Shown: positions 8,124 through 18,185, counted from the first letter of the stretch. The stretch: 64,000 nt of DNA from Pseudoduganella sp. (GCA_021323265.1 JAJTCO010000001.1:1-64000), one strand, 5' to 3'. Numbers and translations: made by a program. The notes: a model not told the origin generated them from the letters alone.

Positions 8124-9730
8124 GCCAGCCGCTGCATTCGGACGTGCTGGTGGTGGGCGGTGGACTGGCCGGCATCGTCACCGCGCTCGAATGCCTGCAG
8201 GCGGGCAAGCTGGTCACCCTGGTCGATCGCGACAGCCGCGAGCGACTCGGCGGCCTGGCGCGCTGGGCCTTCGGCGGCATGGCGCTGGTGGGCACGCCGC
8301 TGCAGGCGCGCATGAAGATTCCGGACTCGCCGGAACGTGCACTGGCCGACTGGGTGCGCTTTGGCGAACTGGGTGCGACAGACACCTTGCCGCTGGCCTG
8401 GGCCCGCTATTACGTGGAGCATTCGCGCGCCGAAGTGTACGACTGGCTGTGCGCGCGCGGGCTCAAGTTCCTGCCGGCGGTAAACTGGGTCGAACGCGGC
8501 CTGCATGGCGAGGGCAACTCCCTGCCGCGCTACCATGTCCTGTGGGGCACGTCGCGCCTGCTGGCGTTGACCATGATCGCGGCCCTGGAGCGGGCTGGCG
8601 CGAACGGCCGCCTTACGCTGCTGAGCCGGACCCGCATCACTGGCCTCGATCACGCTGCCGGCGCCATCGTGGGCGCGGCCGGCGTGAACGAGGAAACCGG
8701 CCAGGAGCTGCGCTTTGCCGCGCCGGTCGCGGTGCTGGCGATGGGCGGCATCAACGGCGGGCACGAGGAGGTGCGCGCCAACTGGCCGGCGGGCACGCCG
8801 CTGCCGGCCAGCATGCTGAACGGCGCCCACCCGTACTCGGACGGCAAGTTGCACCGCCTGGTGCAAGGCCTTGGTGGCCGCATCGCCGCTGCCGGCGCAA
8901 TGTGGAACTATGCCGCCGGCTTCCCGCATCCACAGCCGCATTTCGAGGGCCACGGCCTGTCCTCGATTCCCTGCAAGTCGGCGCTCTGGCTCGATCACCG
9001 CGGGCGGCGCATCGGTCCCGAGCCGCTGGTGACCGGCTTTGACACGCACCACCTGTGCCAGCGCGTGGCGGGCCTGGAGCGGCCCTGGACCTGGCACCTG
9101 CTCAACTGGCGCATCGCGGCGCGCGAGCTGGCCATCTCCGGCGCCGAACACAATCAGCGCATTCGCGACCGCCAGCTGCTGCACTTCCTGCGCGAGACCA
9201 TGCTGGGCAACCACCGCCTGGTGCGCCAGCTGGCGCAGGAGAGTCCGCATTTCCTGGTGGACGACACACTGGCCGGGCTGGCTGCGAAAATGAACGCGCT
9301 GGCCGGCGGCGGCCATGTCAAGCCCGAAGTGCTGCAGGCGACGGCGGACGCGTTCGATGCCAACTTCGCCAATGGCGACAAGCTGCACAACGACGACCAG
9401 ATCCGCCGCATCGTGCACGCCCGCCAGTGGGGCCCCGACCGGCTGCGCACCTGCAAGCCTGCGCCGCTGCAGATGCGCGGCGCAGGTCCCTTCATCGCCA
9501 TCCAGATGCAGCTGGTCACGCGCAAGAGCCTGGGCGGCCTGGTGACGGACATGCAAAGCAGGGTGCTCGGCGCGCAAGGGCAAGCGCTGCCCGGCCTGTA
9601 CTCGGTGGGCGAGGCGGCCGGCTTCGGCGGCGGCGGCGCCTGCGGCAAGCGCTCACTGGAAGGCACCTTCCTGCCCGGCTGCATCCTGACGGCCAGGGCC
9701 GCCGCGCGTCACATCAGCAGCGGCCGTTAA
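8120..9730 (+). CDS. FAD-binding dehydrogenase (fumarate reductase/KstD-like flavoprotein)
   Basis: A 536-residue flavoprotein starting with GTG inside the GTGA overlap with the upstream gene. The N-terminal dinucleotide motif DVLVVGGGLAGIVTAL has GGGLAG at residues 13-18, followed by an acidic VDRD ending strand two. The C-terminus has YSVGEAAGFGGGGACGKRSL and a GTFLPGCILTARAAARH tail, the FAD_binding_2 arrangement seen in predicted FAD-binding dehydrogenases related to 3-ketosteroid dehydrogenase and flavocytochrome c. Operon context with the ThDP enzyme suggests sequential oxidation steps on one substrate. The 3' end overlaps the convergent response regulator-GGDEF gene by 17 bases. Confidence 0.85.
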   Translation: MSQPLHSDVLVVGGGLAGIVTALECLQAGKLVTLVDRDSRERLGGLARWAFGGMALVGTPLQARMKIPDSPERALADWVRFGELGATDTLPLAWARYYVEHSRAEVYDWLCARGLKFLPAVNWVERGLHGEGNSLPRYHVLWGTSRLLALTMIAALERAGANGRLTLLSRTRITGLDHAAGAIVGAAGVNEETGQELRFAAPVAVLAMGGINGGHEEVRANWPAGTPLPASMLNGAHPYSDGKLHRLVQGLGGRIAAAGAMWNYAAGFPHPQPHFEGHGLSSIPCKSALWLDHRGRRIGPEPLVTGFDTHHLCQRVAGLERPWTWHLLNWRIAARELAISGAEHNQRIRDRQLLHFLRETMLGNHRLVRQLAQESPHFLVDDTLAGLAAKMNALAGGGHVKPEVLQATADAFDANFANGDKLHNDDQIRRIVHARQWGPDRLRTCKPAPLQMRGAGPFIAIQMQLVTRKSLGGLVTDMQSRVLGAQGQALPGLYSVGEAAGFGGGGACGKRSLEGTFLPGCILTARAAARHISSGR

Positions 9731-10709
9731 GGGGCGGCAGGGTGCTTGCCTCCGCCCCCGGTTCGAGCAGGCCGAAACTGCCGCATACGCGGTTGCGGCC
9801 AAATCCCTTGGAACGATACATCTGGTGGTCGGCCGCGCCCAGCAGGCCGGCCGGGTCCTGCCCGGGCAAGGGATAGCAGGTCGCCACGCCGAAACTGGCG
9901 GTGACGGTATGGTCCAGGTTGACGCCATGCTTGTGCGGGATCGCCAGCGCCGCGATGCCGTTGCGCAGGCCCATGGCCACGTTCAGCGCGCCCTCGAAGC
10001 CGGTGCGCGGCAGGATGCAGGCAAACTCCTCGCCGCCATAGCGTGCGGCGCAGTCGCCCGGGCGCTGCAGGCTGTGGCCGATCTGCGTGGCCACCTGGCG
10101 CAGGCAGCGGTCGCCTTCGAGGTGGCCGTAGGTGTCGTTGTAGCGCTTGAACAGGTCGATGTCGGCCATGATGATCGACAATGGCTGGCCGTTGCGCGCG
10201 CACTCCTTCCATTCGCGCTGCAGCACCAGGTCGAACTGGCGCCGGTTTTGCAAGCCCGTCAAGCCATCGACATGGGCCATCTGTTCCAGCAGTTCGGTTT
10301 GCAGCCGCAGGCCAAGGTGCGTGAACACGCGCGATTCGGCAATGTAGGGCGAGATCGGCTTTCGGAGGAAATCCACGGCGCCCAGTTCGAAGGCGTGGAT
10401 CTCGTCCTCCTCCGACTGGCTGGCGGTGATGAAGATGACCGGGACGTATGCGAACTGTTCGAGCTGCTTGATCTCGCGGCACAGGTCGAAGCCATTGTCC
10501 TGGCCCAGGTTGATGTCCAGCAGGATCAGGTCCGGGTGCAGGCTCTGGCATTTTTCCAGGGCCTGGGCCTGGCTGGCGGCCGATTCGATCTCGATCCCGG
10601 CGCTGAACAGGGCCTTGATCAGGCTCACCGTGCCCGGATCGTCGTCGACCACGAGCATCTTCGGCCGGCGGCCGGTCATTTCCACAATTTGGCTTAACAG
10701 TCTTCGCAT
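9714..10709 (-). CDS. Response regulator with GGDEF output (diguanylate cyclase)
   Basis: A 331-residue cytosolic protein. The receiver domain (about 17-135) has DDD at 22-24 and phospho-acceptor Asp65 in LILLDINLGQ. The GGDEF domain (about 170-310) has RYGGEEF with GGEEF at 225-229, so cyclase activity is expected. RPGD lies five residues upstream, a complete RxxD inhibitory I-site for product feedback. The ATG at 10709 is preceded closely by GAGGTGA; a GTG two codons earlier is the alternative. No partner kinase is adjacent. Upstream lie a well-spaced promoter with a palindrome over the -35 box and the first copy of a DnaA-box-bearing repeat. Confidence 0.92.
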   Translation of the reverse strand: MRRLLSQIVEMTGRRPKMLVVDDDPGTVSLIKALFSAGIEIESAASQAQALEKCQSLHPDLILLDINLGQDNGFDLCREIKQLEQFAYVPVIFITASQSEEDEIHAFELGAVDFLRKPISPYIAESRVFTHLGLRLQTELLEQMAHVDGLTGLQNRRQFDLVLQREWKECARNGQPLSIIMADIDLFKRYNDTYGHLEGDRCLRQVATQIGHSLQRPGDCAARYGGEEFACILPRTGFEGALNVAMGLRNGIAALAIPHKHGVNLDHTVTASFGVATCYPLPGQDPAGLLGAADHQMYRSKGFGRNRVCGSFGLLEPGAEASTLPPLNGRC

Positions 10710-10780
10710 ATTCACCTCGACAGCACCATTCTAGGGCTGTCGGTTTCATATAAGTAGTTAGTGAAAGCTTTCCACCGTGC

Positions 10781-10809
10781 ATATATTGCAAAGGATTGAC
10801 CTAGGTCAA
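10781..10809 (-). promoter_or_regulatory. Promoter with palindrome over the -35 box, upstream of the diguanylate cyclase
   Basis: On the minus strand TTGACC (10809-10804), a 17-base spacer and ATATAT (10786-10781) form a sigma70-like promoter about 70 bases from the start codon. The -35 box lies inside the perfect 14-base palindrome TTGACCTAGGTCAA (10796-10809). That palindrome resembles a CRP/FNR-family site (TTGAC-N4-GTCAA), so a dimeric regulator would overlap RNA polymerase here. Confidence 0.5.
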
Positions 10810-10819
10810 CTCCGGCCCA

Positions 10820-10928
10820 GTTGTTAACTGTTTCTGTGGAAAAGTCTGTTAACAAGGAACATCCTTGCTGACTAAGCGCATGATTTGCATGGGAAAAATT
10901 CGCTTGCGCAAAAATGTGGCAATTGAGC
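10820..10928 (-). repeat. Dispersed ~105-base element, copy 1, with DnaA box
   Basis: This intergenic stretch is a close relative of 33013-33118. The best-conserved 37 bases (10821-10857) match the other copy at 36 positions. They consist of TTGTTAAC (10821-10828), the box TGTGGAAAA (10835-10843; complement TTTTCCACA, an exact fit to the DnaA consensus TTWTNCACA) and GTTAACAA (10848-10855). Weaker identity continues to about 10928, including an A-rich and a CAAATCA-like segment. Both copies lie upstream of a minus-strand gene in the same orientation. Confidence 0.7.
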
Positions 10929-10959
10929 ACTATTGCCATAAACCTAAGGGGAGCGGGAA

Positions 10960-11772
10960 CTAGCGCAGCGGGGCGATGGCCTGGCGGTATTCGCGCGAAT
11001 TCCTGATCTCGCCGATGGCGCGCCAATAGGCTGCCGCCACTGCCGGCTGGTCGCGGAAATAGCTCTGCGAGAAAGCCAGGAAGAACTCCTGGGCCGTGAA
11101 CGCGATGGGCAGGGCTTCGATCTTCGCCGCCCACTTCGGCTCGCGCAGCAGCGCCAGGCCGTCGTTCTCGGGCACGACCACCAGGTCGGCGCGGCTGCCC
11201 AGCAGCTTCATGAAGTTCTGCTCGGCGTCGCGGGCGCCCTCGTCAAAGGGAACCTTGAGTTGCTCCAGGCGGTGCGTGATGAATGCGTTCCCGGTCGGCA
11301 CCAGGACTGGCCCGGCCAGCCCGCTGAACTGGCTGCCGTCCCACGACGCCTTGCTGCCCTTGCGCCGGAAAACCCTGGCCTGCACCACGGCCACCGCCTT
11401 GTCCGCATCGGCCCGTCCCTGGCGCATGGGATAGGCGAAGTCGCTGGCATTGGCCTGGATGGGGGCGGCGACGATGGCGGCGTCCACCGCCCGGCGCTGG
11501 AATTCGGCCTTGCAGCGCCGCACCGGCATCGGCATGAAGGCGACCGGTACCCCGACCTGGGCCGACGCCATCCTGACCAGGACCTGGATGGTGCCGTCGC
11601 GGTCAGGATAGAGAAACGGCGGATGGGAAGCGTCGTCGGTGCAGATGCGCAGGACGTCGCCCCCGTGGGCGGCCGGGGCCGCGGCAAGGAGGCCGCAGGC
11701 CAAAGCCGGGCCGGCCCGGAGCAGGGCAGCGGACAAGACATTGGGTAGCCAGGCGAAGGACATGTCACGCAT
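10960..11772 (-). CDS. Periplasmic amino-acid-binding-like protein (SBP family 3)
   Basis: About 270 residues. A signal peptide ends near PAAHGGD. The mature part begins VLRICTDDASHPPFLYPDRD, the usual first strand of family-3 solute-binding proteins, and retains AIVAAPIQ and NFMKLLGSRADLVVV motifs of the hinge and second lobe. The ATG at 11772 is preferred because AGGTAGA lies directly upstream; 11763 is an alternative. No ABC permease or ATPase genes are adjacent, so it is an orphan binding protein. Such orphans in this bacterial group may act as sensors or as remnants of transport systems. It diverges from the copper efflux operon. Confidence 0.8.
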   Translation of the reverse strand: MRDMSFAWLPNVLSAALLRAGPALACGLLAAAPAAHGGDVLRICTDDASHPPFLYPDRDGTIQVLVRMASAQVGVPVAFMPMPVRRCKAEFQRRAVDAAIVAAPIQANASDFAYPMRQGRADADKAVAVVQARVFRRKGSKASWDGSQFSGLAGPVLVPTGNAFITHRLEQLKVPFDEGARDAEQNFMKLLGSRADLVVVPENDGLALLREPKWAAKIEALPIAFTAQEFFLAFSQSYFRDQPAVAAAYWRAIGEIRNSREYRQAIAPLR

Positions 11773-11871
11773 TCTACCTGCGGGACCCGTGCACTCCCGA
11801 GAATTCCAATATAAGCAAATCTTAAGTGCGCCAGTCTTGTGGCGGCGCCGGTTCGCGGCTATGATCGCGCC

Positions 11872-12246
11872 ATGAAACTTCGCCGTTCGTCCAGGATCGT
11901 TGCCGCCGTGGTGGCGCTGTTCAGCATGCTGTTCATGCAGCTTGCTGTGGCGTCCTATAGCTGTCCTGGCGGCCTCGCACCCGTGGCGGCCGACGCCCAG
12001 TGTGCCGGCATGGACCCCGCCCAGCCCAACCTGTGCAAGGCCAAGGCCATCAACCTGGCGGCCAAGCAGTCGCTCGACAAGGCGGACGTGCCGACCGTAT
12101 TGCCCTTCATTCCCCTGGAACTGGCCGGCCTGGTGCTTGCCGCCGACTGGTCGGCGCTGCCGCCCGATGCGACGGCTTCGCCGCCCTCGCTGGCGCGCAG
12201 TATCGCGCCGCCCATAGCCGTAGAACACTGCTGTTTCCGCAATTAA
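11872..12246 (+). CDS. Small secreted Cys-containing protein at the head of the copper efflux operon
   Basis: 124 residues, with an N-terminal signal segment (RIVAAVVALFSMLFMQLAVA) followed by a mature part holding five cysteines spread through SYSCPG, AQCAGM, NLCKAK and a terminal HCCFRN. The ATG at 11872 starts directly before the basic/hydrophobic signal; an in-frame start 33 bases earlier is less likely. I do not recognise a named family. Position directly before cusC and the Cys content suggest a periplasmic metal-binding or sensing role, comparable to CzcI-type proteins that head Czc operons (see 21710). It lacks the His-rich motifs usual for zinc. Confidence 0.7.
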   Translation: MKLRRSSRIVAAVVALFSMLFMQLAVASYSCPGGLAPVAADAQCAGMDPAQPNLCKAKAINLAAKQSLDKADVPTVLPFIPLELAGLVLAADWSALPPDATASPPSLARSIAPPIAVEHCCFRN

Positions 12247-12324
12247 TCCTTCGCTTTGCCTGATGCCGCAACGTGCCCGCCTGTATGGCGTGCGCGCTGT
12301 TTCCCATTGCAATCCGGAGGTTCC

Positions 12325-13587
12325 ATGTTTTCCCCCACACTCCTGGCCTGCGCGCTGGCGCTGGCTGCCGGCGCGGCCATCGCCGCGCCACCGCCGCTGA
12401 CGCTGGCAGAGGCTGTCCAGCGCGCCGTCGAGCATTCGCGCCAACTGGCCGCGCAAGGCCATTTCACCGCCGCTGCCAGCGCGATGGCGCAGGCGGCCGC
12501 CCAGCTGCCCGACCCGGTGCTGAAGGCCGGCGTCGACAACCTTCCCGTCAGCGGCGCCGACCGCTACCGCATCGGGGCGGACTCCATGACCATGCGCCGC
12601 ATCGGCGTGATGCAGGAACTGACCAGCAGCGACAAGCGGCGCTGGCGGGCCGCCCGCTTCGAACGCGAGGCCGACCGCAGCCGCGCCGTTGCCGCCGCGC
12701 TGACCGCCGACATCCAGCGCGACGCCGCGAGCGCCTGGCTGGAGCGCTACTACCTGGAACGCATGAGCGCCGAGCTGGCCGCGCAGCTGGCCCTGGCGCG
12801 CGACGAGATCGCCGCCCTGCAGGCGGCCTATCGCGGCGGGCGCGCCAGCCAGCAAGCCTTGCTCGATGCGCAGGCCGCCTTGCTGGCGCTGCAGGACCGC
12901 GCCACGGAGCTGGCGCTGCAAAGCCGCAATGCCGGCATTGCCCTGCAACGCTGGACCGGCGTAGCGCCCGATGCGCCGCTGGCCGGCGCACCGCAGACGA
13001 ACACCCTGGGCATCGACCCAGCCTCGCTGGACGCGCTGCTGGAACACCACCCGCAGGTGGCGGTGCTCACGCGCCAGGCGGAACTGGCGCAAGCCGAGGC
13101 GGGCCTGGCGCGCGCCAGCCGCAGCAACGATTGGAGCGTCGAAGTGGCCCTGCAGCAGCGCGGACCGGGCTACCCGAGCATGGTGTCCTTCGGCGTTTCG
13201 GTGCCGCTGCAATGGGACCGGACACGCAGGCAGGACCGCGAGCTGGCCGCGCGCCTGGCCATGGCCGACCAGGCCCAGGCCGAACGCGACGAGGGGCTGC
13301 GCGCCCATGCTGCTGACGTGCGCAGCCAAGTGGCGCAGTGGCAGGCAGGACGCGAGCGCGTCACCCGCTACGAACAGGAAACGCTGCCACTGGCGGCCGC
13401 CCGCACCGCCGCGGTGCTGGCCGCCTATCGGGGCGGCAAGGCGAGCCTGGCCGACGTGCTGGCGGCGCGCCGGACGGAAGGCGAGCAGCGGCTGCAGGCC
13501 CTGCAGCTCGAACGCGACAACGCCCGCACCTGGGCGCAACTGACCTATCTCCAGCCGGCCCATGCCGGTGGCAAGGAAGCACCATGA
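12325..13587 (+). CDS. cusC: Outer-membrane efflux channel of the copper/silver RND system
   Basis: A 420-residue TolC-family protein. A signal peptide ends at AAIAAPP. Two repeats of the outer-membrane efflux fold follow, with LTLAEAVQRAVEHSRQL at the start and long Ala/Arg/Gln-rich coiled-coil helices. CGGAGG precedes the ATG at 12325, which decides it over an upstream in-frame TTG. The gene overlaps cusB by 4 bases (ATGA). There is no obvious lipobox, unlike E. coli CusC. It forms the exit duct of a tripartite pump with the CusB and CusA homologues downstream. Confidence 0.88.
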   Translation: MFSPTLLACALALAAGAAIAAPPPLTLAEAVQRAVEHSRQLAAQGHFTAAASAMAQAAAQLPDPVLKAGVDNLPVSGADRYRIGADSMTMRRIGVMQELTSSDKRRWRAARFEREADRSRAVAAALTADIQRDAASAWLERYYLERMSAELAAQLALARDEIAALQAAYRGGRASQQALLDAQAALLALQDRATELALQSRNAGIALQRWTGVAPDAPLAGAPQTNTLGIDPASLDALLEHHPQVAVLTRQAELAQAEAGLARASRSNDWSVEVALQQRGPGYPSMVSFGVSVPLQWDRTRRQDRELAARLAMADQAQAERDEGLRAHAADVRSQVAQWQAGRERVTRYEQETLPLAAARTAAVLAAYRGGKASLADVLAARRTEGEQRLQALQLERDNARTWAQLTYLQPAHAGGKEAP

Positions 13588-15053
13588 AGAAGAATGCAGT
13601 AATGGCGCTGGCGCTGGCCGGCGTGGCGGCGGCCGGCATGTTCGGCGCCTATGAATACGGCAAGCGCAGCGCGGTGGTCGTGGGCGAGGCCGCGCCGGGC
13701 GCCGCGGCGCGCAAGCCCTTGTACTGGCATGACCCGATGGTGCCGGGCCAGCGTTTCGACAAGCCCGGCAAGTCGCCGTTCATGGACATGCAATTGGTTC
13801 CGGTGTACGCCGACGGTGGCGCCGCCGACGGCGCAGTGAACATCAGCCCGCGCGTGCAGCAGAACCTGGGCGTGCGCACGGCCGTGGCGGCGATGGCGCC
13901 ACTGCCCCTGTCGGTTGCGGCCGTGGGCAACGTGGCCTTCGACGAACGCGAAACGGCGGTGGTGCAGGCGCGATCCGGCGGCTTCGTCGAGCGTGTTCTG
14001 GTGCGCACGCCGCTGGCGCACGTGCGGCGCGGCCAGCCGCTGGCGGAAGTCACCATGCCGGACTGGGTGGCGGCGCAGGAGGAGTTCCTCGCCGTGCGGC
14101 GCATGCAGGGCGGCGCGTCCGCCGGGCTGCTGGACGCGGCGCGCCAGCGCATGCTGCTGGCGGGCATGAGCGAGCAGCAGGTGCGCCAGCTCGAAAGCGG
14201 CGGCCGCGTGAATGCGCGCCAGGTGCTGCTGGCGCCGATGTCCGGCGTGATCACGGAACTGGCGGCGCGCGACGGCATGGCCGTGGCCATGGGCGCGCCG
14301 CTGTTCCGCATCAATGGCCTGGACAGAATCTGGATCAACGCCGAACTGCCGGAGAACCAGGCGGCCCAGGTGGTGCCCGGCAGCGCGGTGGTGGCGCGCG
14401 CGGCGGCGCTGCCGGAACTGGAACTGCGCGGCAAGGTGGCGGCGATCCTGCCCGACGTTGACCCGTCCACGCGCACCGTACGCGCGCGCGTGGAGCTGCC
14501 CAATCCCGGCCGACGCCTGGCGCCGGGCATGTTCGTCAACCTCACGTTTGCGCCGGCGCAGCGTGCGCCGGCCTTGCTGCTGCCCGCGGAAGCGGTAATA
14601 CGCACCGGGACGCGCAGCGTGGTGATGCTGGAGCAGGCGCCCGGCCAGTTCGTGCCGGTGACGGTGCAGACCGGCGGCGAGGCGGGCGGGCAGGTCGAGA
14701 TCCGCTCCGGCCTGCGGGCCGGGCAGAAGGTGGCCGTGTCGGGCCAGTTCCTGGTCGATTCGGAAGCGAGCCTGAAGGCCAGCGGCCAGCGCATGGAAGG
14801 CGCGGCAGCGCCGGTGCACCGCGGCGACGGCACGGTGGAAGCCATCGACAAGGACGAGATCACGCTGTCCCACGGACCGATCGCCAGCATCAAGTGGCCG
14901 GCCATGACCATGGCATTCAAGCTGCCGCCCGGCGGCCTGCCTGCAGGCGTGGCGGTAGGCATGAAGGTGACGTTCGAATTCGTGCAGCAGGGCGACGGCG
15001 AGTTCCGCGTGACGGCCATTGCACCGCAGGGCCAGCACGGGGGCCATCAATGA
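13584..15053 (+). CDS. cusB: CusB-type membrane fusion protein fused to a C-terminal CusF domain
   Basis: 489 residues. One membrane anchor (about 5-25) is followed by a heavy-metal-binding motif (about 45-75) with the YWHDPMVPG and [13 protein letters not shown] elements that hold Cu(I) in CusB. Barrel-sandwich and beta-barrel adaptor domains follow. The last ~75 residues are a CusF-like OB fold with His430, Trp438, Met441 and Met443 ([17 protein letters not shown]), the full Cu(I) site including the cation-pi tryptophan. Fusion of chaperone to adaptor brings the periplasmic Cu carrier to the pump. It overlaps cusC and cusA by 4 bases each. Confidence 0.93.
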   Translation: MKKNAVMALALAGVAAAGMFGAYEYGKRSAVVVGEAAPGAAARKPLYWHDPMVPGQRFDKPGKSPFMDMQLVPVYADGGAADGAVNISPRVQQNLGVRTAVAAMAPLPLSVAAVGNVAFDERETAVVQARSGGFVERVLVRTPLAHVRRGQPLAEVTMPDWVAAQEEFLAVRRMQGGASAGLLDAARQRMLLAGMSEQQVRQLESGGRVNARQVLLAPMSGVITELAARDGMAVAMGAPLFRINGLDRIWINAELPENQAAQVVPGSAVVARAAALPELELRGKVAAILPDVDPSTRTVRARVELPNPGRRLAPGMFVNLTFAPAQRAPALLLPAEAVIRTGTRSVVMLEQAPGQFVPVTVQTGGEAGGQVEIRSGLRAGQKVAVSGQFLVDSEASLKASGQRMEGAAAPVHRGDGTVEAIDKDEITLSHGPIASIKWPAMTMAFKLPPGGLPAGVAVGMKVTFEFVQQGDGEFRVTAIAPQGQHGGHQ

Positions 15054-18000
15054 TCGCGCAACTGATTCTCTGGTCGATCCGTAACCGCTTCCTGGTGCTG
15101 CTGGCGTCCGTGCTGCTGGCCTGCTGGGGCGCCTGGGCGCTGCTGCGCACGCCGCTCGATGCGATCCCCGACCTGTCGGACGTGCAGGTGATCATCCGCA
15201 CCAGCTATCCGGGCCAGGCGCCGCAAATCGTGGAGAACCAGGTCACCTATCCCTTGACCACCATGATGTTGTCGGTGCCGGGCGCACGCACCGTGCGCGG
15301 CTATTCCTTCTTCGGCGACTCCTTCGTCTATGTCCTGTTCGAGGATGGCACCGACCCGTACTGGGCCCGTTCGCGCGTGCTGGAATACCTGAACCAGGTG
15401 CAATCGCGCCTGCCGGCCCAGGCGCGCGCGGCGCTGGGCCCGGACGCCACGGGCGTGGGCTGGGTGTTCGAGTACGCGCTGGTGGATCGCAGCGGCAAGC
15501 ACGACCTGGCGCAGCTGCGCGCCCTGCAGGACTGGTTCCTCAAATATGAACTGAAGGCGGTGCCCAACGTGGCCGAGGTGGCCAGCCTGGGCGGCATGGT
15601 CAAGCAGTATCAGGTGGTGCTCGATCCCGCACGCCTGCGCGCCTACAACATCACGCATGGCAAGGTGATCGACGCCCTCCGGCGCGCCAACCAGGAAGCC
15701 GGCGGCTCCGTGCTGGAACTGGCGGAGGCCGAGTACATGGTGCGCGCCTCGGGCTACCTGCGCACGCTGGAGGACTTCCGCCAGATTCCCCTGACCGCCA
15801 GCGCTGCCGGCGTCGCCGTGAAGCTGGGCGACGTGGCTACCATCCAGCTTGGTCCGGAAATGCGGCGCGGCATCGCCGATCTGAACGGCGAGGGCGAAGT
15901 GGCGGGTGGCGTGATCGTGATGCGTTCGGGGAAGAACGCGCTGCAGACCATCGACGCGGTGAAGGCGCGCCTGGCGACGCTCAAGGCCAGCCTGCCGCGC
16001 GGGGTGGAAATCGTGCCGGTCTACGACCGCTCCAACCTGATCCGGCGCGCCGTGCGCCACCTGGAGACCAAGCTGGTGGAAGAGTTCATCGTGGTGGCGC
16101 TGGTGTGCGCCGTGTTCCTGGCCCACGTGCGCTCAGCCCTGGTGGCGATCGTATCGCTGCCGATGGGAATACTGGCGGCCTACCTGGTGATGCACTACCA
16201 GGGCGTGAATGCCAACATCATGTCGCTGGGCGGCATCGCCATTGCCATCGGCGCCATGGTCGATGCCGCGGTGGTGATGATCGAGAACGCGCACAAGCAC
16301 ATCGAAGCGTGGCGCCACGCCCATCCAGGCCGCGCGCTGGAAGGCGAGGAGCATTGGCAGGTGGTGGGCGCGGCGGCAGCGGAAGTGGGACCGGCACTGT
16401 TCTTCTCCCTGCTGATCATCGTGCTCTCCTTCATCCCAGTATTCACGCTGGAGGCGCAGGAAGGGCGCCTGTTCGCGCCCCTGGCCTACACCAAGACCTA
16501 CGCCATGGCGGCGGCAGCGGCGCTGGCGGTGACGCTGGTGCCGGTCCTGATGGGCTACCTGATACGCGGCCGCATTCCTGACGAGGGCGCCAACCCGCTC
16601 AACCGCTGGCTGATTGCGGCTTACCGCCCCTTGCTGGAACGGGTGCTGCGCTGGCCGCGCGCCACGCTGCTGCTGGCCGCGGCCGTGGCGCTGCTCTCGC
16701 TTTGGCCGTTGACGCGCCTGGGCGGGGAATTCATGCCGCCGCTGGACGAGGGCGACCTGCTGTACATGCCGTCGGCCTTGCCGGGCCTCGGTGCGGGCAA
16801 GGTGCAGCAGCTGCTGCAGCAGACCGACCGCATGATCAAGACCGTACCGGAGGTGCACAGCGTGTTCGGCAAGGCGGGCCGGGCGGAGACGGCGACCGAC
16901 CCGGCGCCGCTGGAAATGTTCGAGACCACCATCCAGTTCAAGCCGCGCGACCAGTGGCGCCCGGGCATGACGCCGGACAAGCTGGTGGCGGAGCTGGACC
17001 GGGTGGTGAAGGTGCCGGGACTGGCCAACATCTGGGTGCCGCCGATCCGCAACCGCATCGACATGCTGGCCACGGGGATCAAGAGCCCGGTCGGCATCAA
17101 GGTGTCGGGCGCCAGCCTGCAGGAAATCGACCGCATCGCCGGCGAGATCGAGCGCACGGTGCGTTCGCTGCCCGGGGTATCGTCGGCGCTGGCGGAGCGC
17201 CTGAACGGCGGGCGCTACATCGACGTCGAGGTCGACCGCACCAGCGCCGGCCGCTACGGCCTGAATATCGACGAGGTGCAAAGCCTGGTGGCCAGCGCCG
17301 TGGGCGGCGACAACGTGGGGGAGACCGTGGAGGGCCTGCAGCGCTTCCCCATCAACGTGCGCTACCCGCGCGAGCTGCGCGACTCGCTGGAAGGCTTGCG
17401 CGCGCTGCCGCTATTGACCGAGCGCGGCGCCCAATTGCGCCTGGGCGACGTGGCCACGGTGCGCATCAGCGACGGGCCGACCATGCTGCGCAGCGAAAAC
17501 GCGCGCCTGTCCGGCTGGGTCTACGTGGACATCCACGGCCGCGACCTGCGCTCGGCAGTGCGCCAGATGCAGCAGGCGGTGGCCGCCAAGGTCAAGCTGC
17601 CGGCCGGCTATGCGGTCTCGTGGTCCGGCCAGTTCGAGTACCTGGAGCGCGCTACGGCGCGCCTGCAAGTGGTGGTGCCTGCTACGCTGCTGATCATCTT
17701 CGTGCTGCTGTACCTGACGTTCCGCCGGGCCGACGAGGCGGCGCTGATCATGGCCACCTTGCCTTTTGCGCTGGCCGGCGGGGTATGGCTGCTGTGGGCG
17801 CTGGAGCACAACCTGTCGGTGGCCACCGGGGTGGGCTTCATCGCCCTGGCCGGGGTGGCGGCCGAGTTCGGGGTCATCATGCTGCTGTACCTGAAGCATG
17901 CCTGGGACGCGCGGCTGGCGGCAGGGCAGGGCGGCGAGGCGGTCCTGCTGGACGCGATCCGCGAAGGGGCCGTGCTGCGCGTGCGGCCCAAGGCCATGAC

Positions 18001-18184
18001 CGTCACCGTGATCGTGGCCGGCCTGGTGCCGATTATGTGGGGTTCGGGCACCGGCTCTGAGATAATGCAGCGCATTGCTGCGCCGATGGTGGGGGGAATG
18101 CTGTCGGCACCCCTGCTGTCGCTGTTTGTCGTGCCGGCGGCGTACCTGCTGTTACGCAGGCGTGAAATCTTGAAGAAGGAATGA
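15050..18184 (+). CDS. cusA: Copper/silver-exporting RND pump (heavy-metal efflux type)
   Basis: A 1044-residue inner-membrane proton antiporter with 12 membrane helices and two large periplasmic loops. The Cu(I)/Ag(I) methionine triad is present at exactly the E. coli CusA positions: Met573 (LLYMPSAL), Met623 (LEMFETT) and Met672 (RIDMLATG). The helix-four segment [15 protein letters not shown] carries the acidic relay residues of the monovalent-metal class, in contrast to the DFG...DG motif of CzcA at 24508. The ATG at 15050 overlaps the cusB stop. These matches make monovalent Cu/Ag specificity a strong prediction from family knowledge. Confidence 0.95.
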   Translation: MIAQLILWSIRNRFLVLLASVLLACWGAWALLRTPLDAIPDLSDVQVIIRTSYPGQAPQIVENQVTYPLTTMMLSVPGARTVRGYSFFGDSFVYVLFEDGTDPYWARSRVLEYLNQVQSRLPAQARAALGPDATGVGWVFEYALVDRSGKHDLAQLRALQDWFLKYELKAVPNVAEVASLGGMVKQYQVVLDPARLRAYNITHGKVIDALRRANQEAGGSVLELAEAEYMVRASGYLRTLEDFRQIPLTASAAGVAVKLGDVATIQLGPEMRRGIADLNGEGEVAGGVIVMRSGKNALQTIDAVKARLATLKASLPRGVEIVPVYDRSNLIRRAVRHLETKLVEEFIVVALVCAVFLAHVRSALVAIVSLPMGILAAYLVMHYQGVNANIMSLGGIAIAIGAMVDAAVVMIENAHKHIEAWRHAHPGRALEGEEHWQVVGAAAAEVGPALFFSLLIIVLSFIPVFTLEAQEGRLFAPLAYTKTYAMAAAAALAVTLVPVLMGYLIRGRIPDEGANPLNRWLIAAYRPLLERVLRWPRATLLLAAAVALLSLWPLTRLGGEFMPPLDEGDLLYMPSALPGLGAGKVQQLLQQTDRMIKTVPEVHSVFGKAGRAETATDPAPLEMFETTIQFKPRDQWRPGMTPDKLVAELDRVVKVPGLANIWVPPIRNRIDMLATGIKSPVGIKVSGASLQEIDRIAGEIERTVRSLPGVSSALAERLNGGRYIDVEVDRTSAGRYGLNIDEVQSLVASAVGGDNVGETVEGLQRFPINVRYPRELRDSLEGLRALPLLTERGAQLRLGDVATVRISDGPTMLRSENARLSGWVYVDIHGRDLRSAVRQMQQAVAAKVKLPAGYAVSWSGQFEYLERATARLQVVVPATLLIIFVLLYLTFRRADEAALIMATLPFALAGGVWLLWALEHNLSVATGVGFIALAGVAAEFGVIMLLYLKHAWDARLAAGQGGEAVLLDAIREGAVLRVRPKAMTVTVIVAGLVPIMWGSGTGSEIMQRIAAPMVGGMLSAPLLSLFVVPAAYLLLRRREILKKE

Positions 18185-18185
18185 A

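Noticed and set aside
10960-13563. Very long open frame on the minus strand covering the solute-binding gene and reading antisense through cusC
   Set aside because: Only its last 270 codons encode a real protein. The rest is His/Gln/Gly-rich nonsense opposite cusC, as expected from high-GC antisense frames.
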